Positions 1 to 6,846 of a DNA stretch of 8,992 nt are shown here, one piece after another. The translations under genes and the position numbers were made by a program. Below the pieces are notes generated by a model that worked only from the letters and a program-made list of their open reading frames with translations, was not told where the DNA came from and searched no databases. Source of the stretch: Candidatus Fibrimonadales bacterium (GTDB lineage Bacteria > Fibrobacterota > Fibrobacteria > Fibrobacterales > Fibrobacteraceae); assembly GCA_009788135.1 (NCBI GenBank), contig WQSA01000052.1, positions 2,800 to 11,791 of the forward strand, given 5' to 3'. Numbering within the stretch: position 1 is the stretch's first letter; each line of letters begins with the position of its first letter.

Positions 1-579
1 TTGTTCAGAATGATTCTTGGCCAGGAAAAACCGGACGGAGGTTCATTCAAGCTTGGCGAAACCGTGGAAATAATCTCGATGGAGCAGGGGAGAGAAACCT
101 TGAATGACGATAACACTGTTTTCCAGGAAATTTCCGGTGGCAGGGAAGATTTGATAATTGGCGATAGAAAACTCAACGCCCGTGCTTACTGCGGTCTTTT
201 TAACTTTGCGGGCAGCGACCAGCAAAAGAAATTATCCCAGCTTTCCGGCGGAATGCGCAATCGCGTTTTGATGGCAAAGAATCTTCAAACTCCAGGCAAT
301 CTTCTTTTGCTTGATGAGCCGACCAATGACTTGGACATTGAAACTTTGCAAGCGTTGGAGCAAGCGATTTTAAACTTCGCCGGTTGCGCAGTGGTAATCT
401 CTCACGATAGGTGGTTTTTAGATCGCATTGCAACTCACATTCTAGCGTTTGAAGGCGATTCCAAAGCGGTATGGTTTGAAGGCAACTGGACCGATTACGA
501 AACGGATTACCACAAGCGCATGGGCGTTGACGCAGACAATCCCAGACCGATTAAGTACAAGACTTTGAAGCGGGGTTAA
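1..579 (+). CDS. ettA: Energy-dependent translational throttle protein EttA, 3' part (5' end outside window)
   Basis: ABC-F family ATPase that binds the ribosomal E site and gates entry into elongation according to the ATP/ADP ratio (known for E. coli EttA). The visible 192 residues are most of the second nucleotide-binding domain. The first codon, ttg, is the Leu that normally follows the Walker A GKST, so the gene is cut by the window edge and this ttg is not a start. Visible motifs are the signature LSGGMRNRV (about residue 82), Walker B LLLLDEPTNDLD (about 101-112), the switch histidine in VISHDRWFLDR (about 133-143), and the EttA-type tail ending PIKYKTLKRG. The stretch AYCGLFNFAG before the signature is characteristic of EttA. 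The signature has Met where ABC-F proteins usually have Glu (LSGGE), a small oddity. The gene ends with TAA at 577-579. No convincing terminator hairpin follows, only a short T run at 582-587. Confidence 0.95.
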   Translation: MFRMILGQEKPDGGSFKLGETVEIISMEQGRETLNDDNTVFQEISGGREDLIIGDRKLNARAYCGLFNFAGSDQQKKLSQLSGGMRNRVLMAKNLQTPGNLLLLDEPTNDLDIETLQALEQAILNFAGCAVVISHDRWFLDRIATHILAFEGDSKAVWFEGNWTDYETDYHKRMGVDADNPRPIKYKTLKRG

Positions 580-611
580 ATTTTTTCGCAATCATTTTCT
601 ATTTTACTCCT

Positions 612-1451
612 ATGAATAAACTCCTCCTCCTCATTCTCGTTTCAGCCGCAATGATGGCTTGCTCAAAAAAAAACGAAACAGTACAAATTCAAGGCGATAA
701 AATGGTCTTGGATTGCGGCACAGAAATCATCGCTATAGAAGACGTTGCCACAGAAATGGCCGCCTCGCTCTTTAGCGGCGTGTTAACCGAAGAACAGAAG
801 CTGGCATATATGCCAGACGGCAAAGCACCTGCATCGGTAAATATATTTCTGGTGAAAACCGGCGGCAAAACATATATGCTCGATGCTGGATTTGGAAATG
901 CAGTAAAAGACAATAGAATAGACCCGCAAAGCATAGACGCAGTTTTAATAACGCACAAACACGGAGACCATATATCCGGGTTATTGCAAAACGACTCCGC
1001 TGTATTTTCTGCCCCCATATACATAGCGCAACCGGAACGCGACTACTGGCTGAGCGAAAATGCTCCCAACTCCGATTTGCAAAAAAAACTGGCTAGCATT
1101 TATGGAGAAAACTATAAAACATTCAATTTCGGAGATACCCTGGCACCGGCAATTATCGCTATAAACGCCTCTGGACACACGCCTGGACATACCGCCTTTT
1201 TAATAGGAGCGGGAAAACAAAAACTACTTATAGCCGCAGACTTCTTGCACGCTGCCGCTCTGCAATTCCCTGAGCCAACAGAATCTGCGAACTTTGACAT
1301 GGATAAAGAAAAATCCGTGCAAACTCGCATAGCTTTAATGGAAATGGCCGAAAGATACGACTGGTTCATAACCGGAATGCATATTCCAAATCCTGGATGG
1401 GGCAAGGTAAAAAGCAACGGCACAGGCGGATTTATTTTCAATAGTCTGTAA
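612..1451 (+). CDS. MBL-fold metallo-hydrolase, predicted lipoprotein
   Basis: A 279-residue metallo-beta-lactamase superfamily enzyme. The N-terminus is a lipoprotein signal: a short Lys-containing n-region, a Leu/Ile-rich core, and a cleavage Cys at 17 (AMMAC, a loose lipobox). The mature protein would be anchored facing the periplasm. The metal-binding signature HKHGDH is at 115-120. Further ligands fit H193 in GHTPGHT, D210 in IAAD and H257 in GMHIP. The C-terminal pattern FDMDKE...TRIALMEMAE...GMHIPNPGWGKV is typical of the lactonase/hydrolase-like MBL branch, but the substrate cannot be read from sequence. The ATG at 612 is chosen because the signal peptide begins there; no Shine-Dalgarno is visible upstream. 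It lies 32 bp after ettA on the same strand. Its 3' end overlaps the convergent lipoprotein gene by 14 bp. Confidence 0.88.
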   Translation: MNKLLLLILVSAAMMACSKKNETVQIQGDKMVLDCGTEIIAIEDVATEMAASLFSGVLTEEQKLAYMPDGKAPASVNIFLVKTGGKTYMLDAGFGNAVKDNRIDPQSIDAVLITHKHGDHISGLLQNDSAVFSAPIYIAQPERDYWLSENAPNSDLQKKLASIYGENYKTFNFGDTLAPAIIAINASGHTPGHTAFLIGAGKQKLLIAADFLHAAALQFPEPTESANFDMDKEKSVQTRIALMEMAERYDWFITGMHIPNPGWGKVKSNGTGGFIFNSL

Positions 1452-2028
1452 GCCGCACGTATTTATCCGGCACATTCAAATTCCAAACGCCACTGCCCCA
1501 TTTGACCTTTGGCTCTATGCTTTTGATTTCAAGCCTAAGCGAATCGCTGCCAGAAGAAACTATAGCAGCATTTCCGGAATATTCCAGATTAAAAGTATTC
1601 CTGTTTCCGCAATCAATTCCGTCCACCCGACGCCCTAAAAATAAAGTTGCAAATTTATGAATATCAACGCTGCCATAAACAGGAATAGAAACGCAATTGC
1701 CCGTTCCCTCCATATAACGCTCATTCTGCGGCAAAATTACTTTCCAGCCATCTTTCTTCCATAAAATGCTTGCAGCGCTCAAGCCAAAAGTTCCGCTCAA
1801 TTCCAAGCGATATTTCTCATTGGGAACGGTAAACAAAACTGCGGATAATTTTTCATTGGCATCTTCCTGCGAAACGGAAACCACTGCCTTCACCCTTGCG
1901 CTATCCGGCAATGCCAACTGCTTTTTGCTGTCAAAATAACCAGATGGTTTTGAAGCGCAAGAAACTAAAAGCAAGGATATTATTGCGCTAATCCCTAGCC
2001 TTGTCCATATATTTCTTCGCACGGTCAT
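1438..2028 (-). CDS. Small predicted lipoprotein, possibly LolB/DUF4292-like
   Basis: A 196-residue lipoprotein and the last gene of the three-gene minus-strand operon. The start chosen is the ATG at 2028, because it gives a proper signal peptide: a basic n-region (MTVRRNIWTRLG), a hydrophobic core, and the lipobox LVSC with Cys at 24. GGAG lies 4 nt upstream of this ATG. The open frame runs further upstream to 2193, but that extension only shadows the TPR gene. After the Cys, the protein is a beta-rich single domain. Segments such as YRLELSGTFGLSAAS and GWKVILPQNERYMEGTG, then a late EIKSIEPK strand, recall the half-barrel of LolB and DUF4292 lipoproteins, but I assign this only by pattern. 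The first 41 bp overlap the end of the TPR gene, suggesting translational coupling. The 3' end overlaps the convergent metallo-hydrolase gene. Confidence 0.8.
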   Translation of the reverse strand: MTVRRNIWTRLGISAIISLLLVSCASKPSGYFDSKKQLALPDSARVKAVVSVSQEDANEKLSAVLFTVPNEKYRLELSGTFGLSAASILWKKDGWKVILPQNERYMEGTGNCVSIPVYGSVDIHKFATLFLGRRVDGIDCGNRNTFNLEYSGNAAIVSSGSDSLRLEIKSIEPKVKWGSGVWNLNVPDKYVRLTDY

Positions 2029-3250
2029 GCAACTCCAATGCCTCGCATACTTTTGCCAAATGCAACCATAGTTCCTTTTCATCCATTCCGCTTGCTTCCA
2101 GCTTTTCCAAAATTTCCAAAGCTTCTTTGTATTTGCCTGTTTTGTAAAGCCCCCAAGCTTTTGAATCCAAATAAGAAGATTCATCGGGGGCATATGTCAG
2201 TGCTTTATTGACAAGAGCCAAACCCTTGTTAACATCTATATTGCGGTCAATTAGCATATAGCCCAAATTATTCATTGCAATGTGATTTTCACGATCCTGC
2301 GACAAAAGCTGCTCAAGCCATATTACGGCAACAGTTACGCTATCCATAAGCTCGTAATTATTGGCTATTCTAAGCGCCAATTTAGATGTGATATCTTTTG
2401 AAGGATGCATAAAGAATAGCGTGAGCAAAACTTCATTTGCTTCGCTATACTTCTTCATGGAAGCTAAAATCTCCGCCTGCCAAAATCCATATTCAGCAAA
2501 TTCTATTCCGTTTGCCCTAAAAGCTTCGCCCAGTAAGTTTGCAGTTATGGAATCCTTGGTTTCGGTTACATGGTAATTGAAAATCTGCTTTTCCATAAGG
2601 CGCGGCGGATAATCGAGCTGAGGGAGCAAAATATCGTAAATCTTTTTTATCTCATGGCTAAGCCTTTTGTATTCCAAGGTCAATTCCTTATCGCTTTGCT
2701 CATATTCCTTGTCTCTGAGATATTCCAGCAACAGCGAATACTCATACTGAACGGCGAAGTTTTCGCTCATTTTCTCGGTTGCTTTTTTATAATAGGCTTC
2801 TGCGCTGTCCAAAGTCTTGTTTTCCTTGTAAAGCCTGGCCAAATGAAGGAAATTGTCCGCTGTTGCTTTTGGGCTTTGCACTGCTAGCTTTAGCAAATGA
2901 AAAGCCTCGCTGGTTTTATTCTGCTTTAATAGAATTCTTATCAGTTCGCTGAGCAAAAAATGGCTTTCTGGATCGTTGGCCAAAGCTCTCTTGTAAAACA
3001 ACTCTGCAAAAATAATCCTGTCTATTTCCAGCATGTCCAAGGCACGTAAAAAATTCTCATGCGCAGCCGCAGAATTTGGAAAATCTGCTATCAGCATCGT
3101 ATCCAATTTCGCAAGTTCCGCCGCCATGTTTATTTTGGGAATTTCCGCTTTCAGACTATCTTGAGCAGAAAGCCCCTGCCTGGCATCAGTTTTAAGACCG
3201 CTTGCGCAAGAGCATAATAATAACAACAAGCCAAATAAAACGCTTTTCAT
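1988..3250 (-). CDS. Tetratricopeptide-repeat lipoprotein
   Basis: A 420-residue protein with a short lipoprotein signal (MKSVLFGLLLLLCSC, lipobox LCSC, Cys at 15) followed by helical repeats. TPR-like units are visible at about 133-160 (FLHLARLYKENKTLDSAEAYYKKA), 252-282, 323-355 (MNNLGYMLIDRNIDVNKGLALVNKAL), 358-388 (SYLDSKAWGLYKTGKYKEALEILEKL) and 391-418. The middle (about 180-220) is more charged and less regular. TPR lipoproteins of this kind usually act as scaffolds for envelope assemblies; the partner is unknown here. The ATG at 3250 shares an ATGA overlap with the stop codon of the PASTA gene, and the downstream lipoprotein gene overlaps its last 41 bp. The three genes are therefore very likely co-transcribed and translationally coupled. 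No catalytic domain is visible. Confidence 0.88.
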   Translation of the reverse strand: MKSVLFGLLLLLCSCASGLKTDARQGLSAQDSLKAEIPKINMAAELAKLDTMLIADFPNSAAAHENFLRALDMLEIDRIIFAELFYKRALANDPESHFLLSELIRILLKQNKTSEAFHLLKLAVQSPKATADNFLHLARLYKENKTLDSAEAYYKKATEKMSENFAVQYEYSLLLEYLRDKEYEQSDKELTLEYKRLSHEIKKIYDILLPQLDYPPRLMEKQIFNYHVTETKDSITANLLGEAFRANGIEFAEYGFWQAEILASMKKYSEANEVLLTLFFMHPSKDITSKLALRIANNYELMDSVTVAVIWLEQLLSQDRENHIAMNNLGYMLIDRNIDVNKGLALVNKALTYAPDESSYLDSKAWGLYKTGKYKEALEILEKLEASGMDEKELWLHLAKVCEALELHDRAKKYMDKARD

Positions 3251-3996
3251 TCCACCACCGTTAAATCTATTTCCGTTTCAGGATCCAAATATTCGCCAGG
3301 TTTTGGACTCATTTCCACAACCGTATTCGGCAATTTATCTTCCAATTGCACATATATCACTTGAGCCAGTTTAAATCCCAGCGTATCTATGAGTTCCGTT
3401 GCCTTGCTCAGCGACATATCCAGCAAACTTGGCAGCAGAGTTTTCCCGGACTTTTTGCCGGAAGATACTATTATATCTACTCTGGTGCCTACGCGAACCA
3501 TTTTTCCCGAGTCTGGCTCTGTGCGAATAACCGCTCCTCTTGGAATTTCAGAATGTGCGCCTTCTATTCTACCCCCAAGCAAAAGCTCAAGCCTTTGCAG
3601 CGATATTTCCACCTGTCTCAGGCTCTGTCCGCGCGATCCTGGAATGCTAACCTCCGGCACGCCTTTTGAAATGGTTAAAAATACAGTCCTATTTTCCTTT
3701 ACCGTTCTGCCTGCCGCAGGCATTTGAATCAGCACATGGTTTTTCTTGATTTCGCTGCTATATCTGCCTTCTTTAGCCCATTTTACATTTAATCCGGCTT
3801 TGGTTAAAGTTGTTTCTGCTTCATCTGCCAGCATATTCACAACATTTGGCACGGGCATAGTGGTTATCAAGCGACCCGCCACAATCGGCATGGCTATCCA
3901 ATTTACCATAACAGCTATGGCAATCAACGCAAATATCCAAAAATAGATAGCATGAAGCTGTGGCCTACGGCTTATAAAGTTTGGAACTAATTTCAC
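3247..3996 (-). CDS. PASTA-domain membrane protein (three PASTA repeats, no kinase)
   Basis: A 249-residue protein with a short basic cytoplasmic tail (about 1-16), one transmembrane helix (about 18-40), and three extracytoplasmic PASTA repeats at about 48-111, 114-180 and 187-249. Each repeat shows the usual pattern: a VPNVV or LPSLLDMS opening, an amphipathic helix ending in a Gly-containing turn, V..Q.PAAG or V.EMSPKPG in the middle, and a final strand (VFLTISKG, VDIIVSSG, IDLTVVE). PASTA repeats typically bind muropeptides or lipid II, usually on Ser/Thr kinases or PBPs. Here neither a kinase nor a transpeptidase domain is attached. The start is a GTG at 3996; an in-frame TAG at 4017-4015 limits upstream extension and no Shine-Dalgarno is visible. 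It is the first gene of the minus-strand operon and diverges from hppA across a 34-bp gap. Confidence 0.9.
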   Translation of the reverse strand: MKLVPNFISRRPQLHAIYFWIFALIAIAVMVNWIAMPIVAGRLITTMPVPNVVNMLADEAETTLTKAGLNVKWAKEGRYSSEIKKNHVLIQMPAAGRTVKENRTVFLTISKGVPEVSIPGSRGQSLRQVEISLQRLELLLGGRIEGAHSEIPRGAVIRTEPDSGKMVRVGTRVDIIVSSGKKSGKTLLPSLLDMSLSKATELIDTLGFKLAQVIYVQLEDKLPNTVVEMSPKPGEYLDPETEIDLTVVE

Positions 3997-4000
3997 TTTG

Positions 4001-4024
4001 GGTAATATAGAATTCTATATTACC
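4001..4024. repeat. Perfect 24-bp palindrome between divergent operons
   Basis: Two 12-bp arms, each GGTAATATAGAA read from its own strand, meet without a spacer in an EcoRI-like GAATTC centre (4010-4015). The palindrome fills most of the 34-bp gap between the GTG of the PASTA gene (3996, minus) and the ATG of hppA (4031, plus). On DNA it could be a dimeric regulator site or a symmetrical promoter core, because TAGAAT occurs on both strands (4008-4013 plus, 4017-4012 minus). In RNA it could form a 10-bp stem with an AAUU loop in either 5' leader. There is no T tract as in an intrinsic terminator, and a terminator would be out of place at two 5' ends. The palindrome is seen directly; its function is inferred. 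Confidence 0.9.
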
Positions 4025-4037
4025 TCTATTATGTCAA
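4005..4037 (-). promoter_or_regulatory. Candidate promoter for the PASTA-TPR-lipoprotein operon
   Basis: On the minus strand an exact TTGACA occurs at 4037-4032, overlapping the hppA start codon region. TAGAAT, one mismatch from TATAAT, follows at 4017-4012 inside the palindrome. The spacer is 14 bp, shorter than the usual 16-18, which weakens the call. Transcription would begin near 4005, leaving a leader of about 9 nt before the GTG at 3996. That fits the absence of a Shine-Dalgarno site but is unusual. The mirrored TAGAAT on the plus strand (4008-4013) could serve hppA, though no good -35 is visible at normal spacing. Confidence 0.3.
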
Positions 4038-6340
4038 TTACCTCGCCGCTTTGGTTCCTGGTTCCTGCCTCCACAATAATAGCTCTTCTTTTTGCATTGT
4101 TTTTTTACAAAAACATGATGAAGAAGGCTGAAGGCAATCAAACAATGAAAGACATTGCGCAATATGTACGGGAAGGTGCCATGGCATACCTTAAACAGCA
4201 GTATAAAACTGTTTCAATGGTATTCGCGGTGCTGTTCGTTATATTAACCTTGCTTGCAGTGCTGGGTATTCAAAACCCGTTTGTCCCAATCGCTTTTCTG
4301 ACGGGAGGCTTCTTCTCTGGATTGTGCGGATTCTTGGGGATGAAAACTGCTACCAGAGCCAGCAACAGAACTGCTAATGGAGCAATGCAAAGCCTGAACA
4401 GCGCTCTGCAGATCTCTTTTCGCAGTGGTGCAGTCATGGGCTTGGTAGTGGTGGGTTTTGGGCTGCTTGATATAGCAGTCTGGTTCATGCTGCTGAACTA
4501 TATGTTTGACAATAACATATTCGGGCTTGGAGCTGGATATACCCATCAGCAAAAGATGGTGGAAATAACCACGGTAATGCTGACTTTTGGAATGGGAGCT
4601 AGCGTTCAAGCATTGTTTGCGCGCGTTGGAGGCGGCATTTACACAAAAGCCGCAGACGTTGGCGCTGACCTCGTTGGCAAAGTGGAAGCCGGCATTCCGG
4701 AAGACGACCCTCGCAACCCAGCTACCATAGCAGACAACGTGGGCGACAACGTGGGCGACGTTGCCGGAATGGGCGCAGACTTATATGAAAGCTATTGCAC
4801 TTCCATCCTGGCCACTGCGGCTCTGGGCGCCGTATTATCGATATCAGGCGGAATTGAGCTTATAATTGCACCAATGCTGGTAGCCGCGCTTGGAATTTTA
4901 TTTTCAATTATAGGAATACTGCTTGTTCGCACAAAAGAAGATGCCAACGCGAAAACCTTGCTGCGCTCGCTTTTAACTGGAACGCTGAGCAGTTCGGTTC
5001 TTATTTTAGCTGCAGTCGCAGGATTGGCATATTTTGAAATAATAACATGGGGAATCTTTGGCTCTGTGGTATCGGGTTTAATAGTAGGCATAATAATAGG
5101 GCAATTCACCGAGTACTATACTTCGGATATTTACAAACCGACTCAGGGCATAGCTCAGCAGGCAAAGCTTGGACACGCTACCACAATAATAGAAGGTATA
5201 GCTGTTGGAATGAAAAGCACGGGGTATCCGGTTATCTGCGTTGTTGTTGGCATTCTTTTGGCATTCGGATTTGCGGGTGGTTTTACCGATTTATCGATGG
5301 GACTTTACGGCGTTAGCTTTGCCGCTGTTGGAATGCTTTCCACGCTCGGCATCACGCTCGCAACAGACGCTTTTGGGCCTATAGCAGACAACGCCGGAGG
5401 CAATGCGGAGATGTCCGGTTTGCCAAAGGAAGTTCGCAAACGCACGGACGAGCTTGATATGCTAGGCAACACCACAGCCGCAACAGGTAAAGGCTTTGCT
5501 ATTGGCTCTGCCGCTCTAACCGCCATTGCGCTCCTCGCAGCTTACATAGAAGAAGTGAAGCACTGGCTGGGCAATCTCGCTGCCGAAGCGGGAGGCGCTT
5601 TTAAAGTGGGGACAATTACATTTACAGACACTCAGGAAAATCTTGCAAAAATATTTCCAAATGCCAAAGCGAGCAGAGCCATAACAGAAGATGGCGAACT
5701 TGTTGGGCTAGTTGCGCAAAACGCTCACATAACAGATTTCTTGACCGCATACAATCTAACGCTGATGAACCCGATGCTGCTTTGCGGATTGTTTATAGGC
5801 GCTATGATGGTTTTCCTTTTCTGCTCAATGTGCATTCAGGCTGTGGGCAGAGCGGCTGGCGCAATGGTTGAAGAAGTTCGCCGTCAGTTCCGCGAAATAA
5901 AAGGCATTATGGAAGGAACTGCAAAGCCAGACTACGCTCGCTGCGTTGCAATCAGCACATCAGGTGCGCAAAAAGAGATGATTGTGCCTTCTTTGATGGC
6001 GGTTGTTATTCCGGTTTTGGTAGGATTGATTTTAGGCGTTCCTGGCGTATTCGGCCTTTTGGCCGGAGCTTTGGCTGTGGGATTTTCGCTTGCGACCATG
6101 CTGAACAATTCAGGCGGAGCTTGGGACAATGCGAAAAAATTCGTTGAGAAAGGCAATTTGGGCGGCAAAGGTTCAGATACGCATAAGGCGGCTGTTACCG
6201 GCGATACGGTTGGCGACCCGTTCAAAGATACCGCTGGGCCATCCATTAACACTTTGATGAAGTTGATGGCAATGGTAAGCGTTGTGTTTTCCGGATTTGT
6301 TGTAAAATTCAGCGAAACATTCATGAACTTGTTCAGATAG
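4031..6340 (+). CDS. hppA: Membrane-bound K+-dependent-type pyrophosphatase (ion-pumping PPase)
   Basis: Integral membrane enzyme that hydrolyses pyrophosphate and pumps Na+ and/or H+ outward. The 769-residue length (from ATG 4031) and about 16 hydrophobic segments fit the family. Catalytic motifs are DVGADLVGKVE (209-219), the Asp-rich DDPRNPATIADNVGDNVGDVAGMGAD (225-250), DNAGGNAEMSG (453-463) and GDTVGDPFKDTAGPS (724-738). In GNTTAATGKG (479-488), Ala483 and Gly486 are the residues associated with K+ dependence, where K+-independent enzymes have Lys and Thr. Glu253 in DLYESY occupies the position seen in Na+-PPases and in Na+,H+-PPases of Bacteroides type, so the pumped ion may be Na+ or both. 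A hydrophilic loop at about 511-570 looks longer than usual. The ATG is preferred over an upstream in-frame TTG at 3998, which would translate the palindrome. No Shine-Dalgarno is visible. It is the first gene of an operon with the next two. Confidence 0.96.
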   Translation: MSITSPLWFLVPASTIIALLFALFFYKNMMKKAEGNQTMKDIAQYVREGAMAYLKQQYKTVSMVFAVLFVILTLLAVLGIQNPFVPIAFLTGGFFSGLCGFLGMKTATRASNRTANGAMQSLNSALQISFRSGAVMGLVVVGFGLLDIAVWFMLLNYMFDNNIFGLGAGYTHQQKMVEITTVMLTFGMGASVQALFARVGGGIYTKAADVGADLVGKVEAGIPEDDPRNPATIADNVGDNVGDVAGMGADLYESYCTSILATAALGAVLSISGGIELIIAPMLVAALGILFSIIGILLVRTKEDANAKTLLRSLLTGTLSSSVLILAAVAGLAYFEIITWGIFGSVVSGLIVGIIIGQFTEYYTSDIYKPTQGIAQQAKLGHATTIIEGIAVGMKSTGYPVICVVVGILLAFGFAGGFTDLSMGLYGVSFAAVGMLSTLGITLATDAFGPIADNAGGNAEMSGLPKEVRKRTDELDMLGNTTAATGKGFAIGSAALTAIALLAAYIEEVKHWLGNLAAEAGGAFKVGTITFTDTQENLAKIFPNAKASRAITEDGELVGLVAQNAHITDFLTAYNLTLMNPMLLCGLFIGAMMVFLFCSMCIQAVGRAAGAMVEEVRRQFREIKGIMEGTAKPDYARCVAISTSGAQKEMIVPSLMAVVIPVLVGLILGVPGVFGLLAGALAVGFSLATMLNNSGGAWDNAKKFVEKGNLGGKGSDTHKAAVTGDTVGDPFKDTAGPSINTLMKLMAMVSVVFSGFVVKFSETFMNLFR

Positions 6341-6344
6341 GAGG
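6339..6344 (+). promoter_or_regulatory. Strong Shine-Dalgarno of the small lipoprotein gene
   Basis: AGGAGG lies 4 nt before the ATG at 6349 and overlaps the hppA stop codon TAG (6338-6340). It fixes the lipoprotein start and implies coupling to hppA translation. It also shows that this organism can use classical ribosome-binding sites, although the divergent 5' ends near 4000 have none. Confidence 0.85.
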
Positions 6345-6348
6345 ATTT

Positions 6349-6843
6349 ATGCGGATTGTTATAGTTTTGGTTTTGGCGTTTTTATTAGCGTCTTGTTCTC
6401 AAAAACCTGCTGCGGGTTTTACTACGCCGCCACCTAACCTTAATGCGCCTTTGGCATTTTTTGGCGTAGGCAATATGAAACTGGATATGCAGCGCGAATA
6501 TGCAATCGCTCTTCAGAATGCAGGGTTGTACAATTTTATAACGGAAAACATTTCCGAAGAACAAGTGGAAAACGCTATAGAAATTCGTTTGAATTTTGTG
6601 GAAGAAAAAGAAATTCACTTCAACAGCGTTCCCGCTCAAGTTATAAAGGCAGAGTTCAGGAAAAAAGATTTAGTGTGGTTCAATCTTATAATAAGAGAAA
6701 AGAGCGACCAGATTAATTTTTCTGATCCAAGACGCAAAGCCAATGAGAAAAAGCGCCTTCAGAAAGCTCTCTTGGAAAGATTTGTTGGAGAAGTAAAAAG
6801 AATGTCTGCAAGTTCCGAGCCTGCAAAAAGCTGCAAAGGATAA
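6349..6843 (+). CDS. Small predicted lipoprotein, weakly LPP20-like
   Basis: A 164-residue protein with a clear lipoprotein signal (MRIVIVLVLAFLLASC, lipobox LASC, Cys at 16) and a Pro-rich linker (TTPPPNLNAP) before the folded part. The segment FFGVGNMKLDMQREYAIALQNAGLYNF (about 38-63) followed by alternating strands (AIEIRLNFVEEKEIHF, AEFRKKDLVWFNLIIRE) resembles the alpha/beta layout of LPP20-type lipoproteins: a Gly-containing start, then an Ala-rich helix. The match is only by pattern and I do not assign a function. The C-terminal 40 residues are highly charged and probably helical. The gene starts 8 nt after the hppA stop with a strong Shine-Dalgarno and is followed after 3 nt by priA, so it belongs to the hppA-priA operon. 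The lipidated, secreted product has no obvious link to either neighbour. Confidence 0.82.
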   Translation: MRIVIVLVLAFLLASCSQKPAAGFTTPPPNLNAPLAFFGVGNMKLDMQREYAIALQNAGLYNFITENISEEQVENAIEIRLNFVEEKEIHFNSVPAQVIKAEFRKKDLVWFNLIIREKSDQINFSDPRRKANEKKRLQKALLERFVGEVKRMSASSEPAKSCKG

Positions 6844-6846
6844 TTG

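Noticed and set aside
580..611. Terminator after ettA at the T-rich stretch
   Set aside because: There is a T6 run but no stable GC stem before it, so read-through into the metallo-hydrolase gene is as likely.
2029..2193. N-terminal extension of the minus-strand lipoprotein ORF to 251 residues
   Set aside because: The extra 55 residues lie wholly within the TPR gene in another frame and would bury the signal peptide; ATG 2028 with GGAG upstream gives a proper lipoprotein start.
4001..4024. Palindrome as an intrinsic terminator
   Set aside because: The stem is AT-rich, no T tract follows on either strand, and it lies at the 5' ends of two divergent genes.
3998..4030. TTG at 3998 as the hppA start
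   Set aside because: It would translate the palindrome and add residues before the normal family N-terminus; ATG 4031 matches the expected start.
4732..4761. Short direct repeat GTGGGCGACAAC / GTGGGCGACGTT in hppA
   Set aside because: Explained by the conserved protein motif DNVGDNVGDV.
4244..5109. Long minus-strand open frames within hppA
   Set aside because: They are antisense shadows of a strongly conserved coding frame, with no family-like sequence or ribosome sites.
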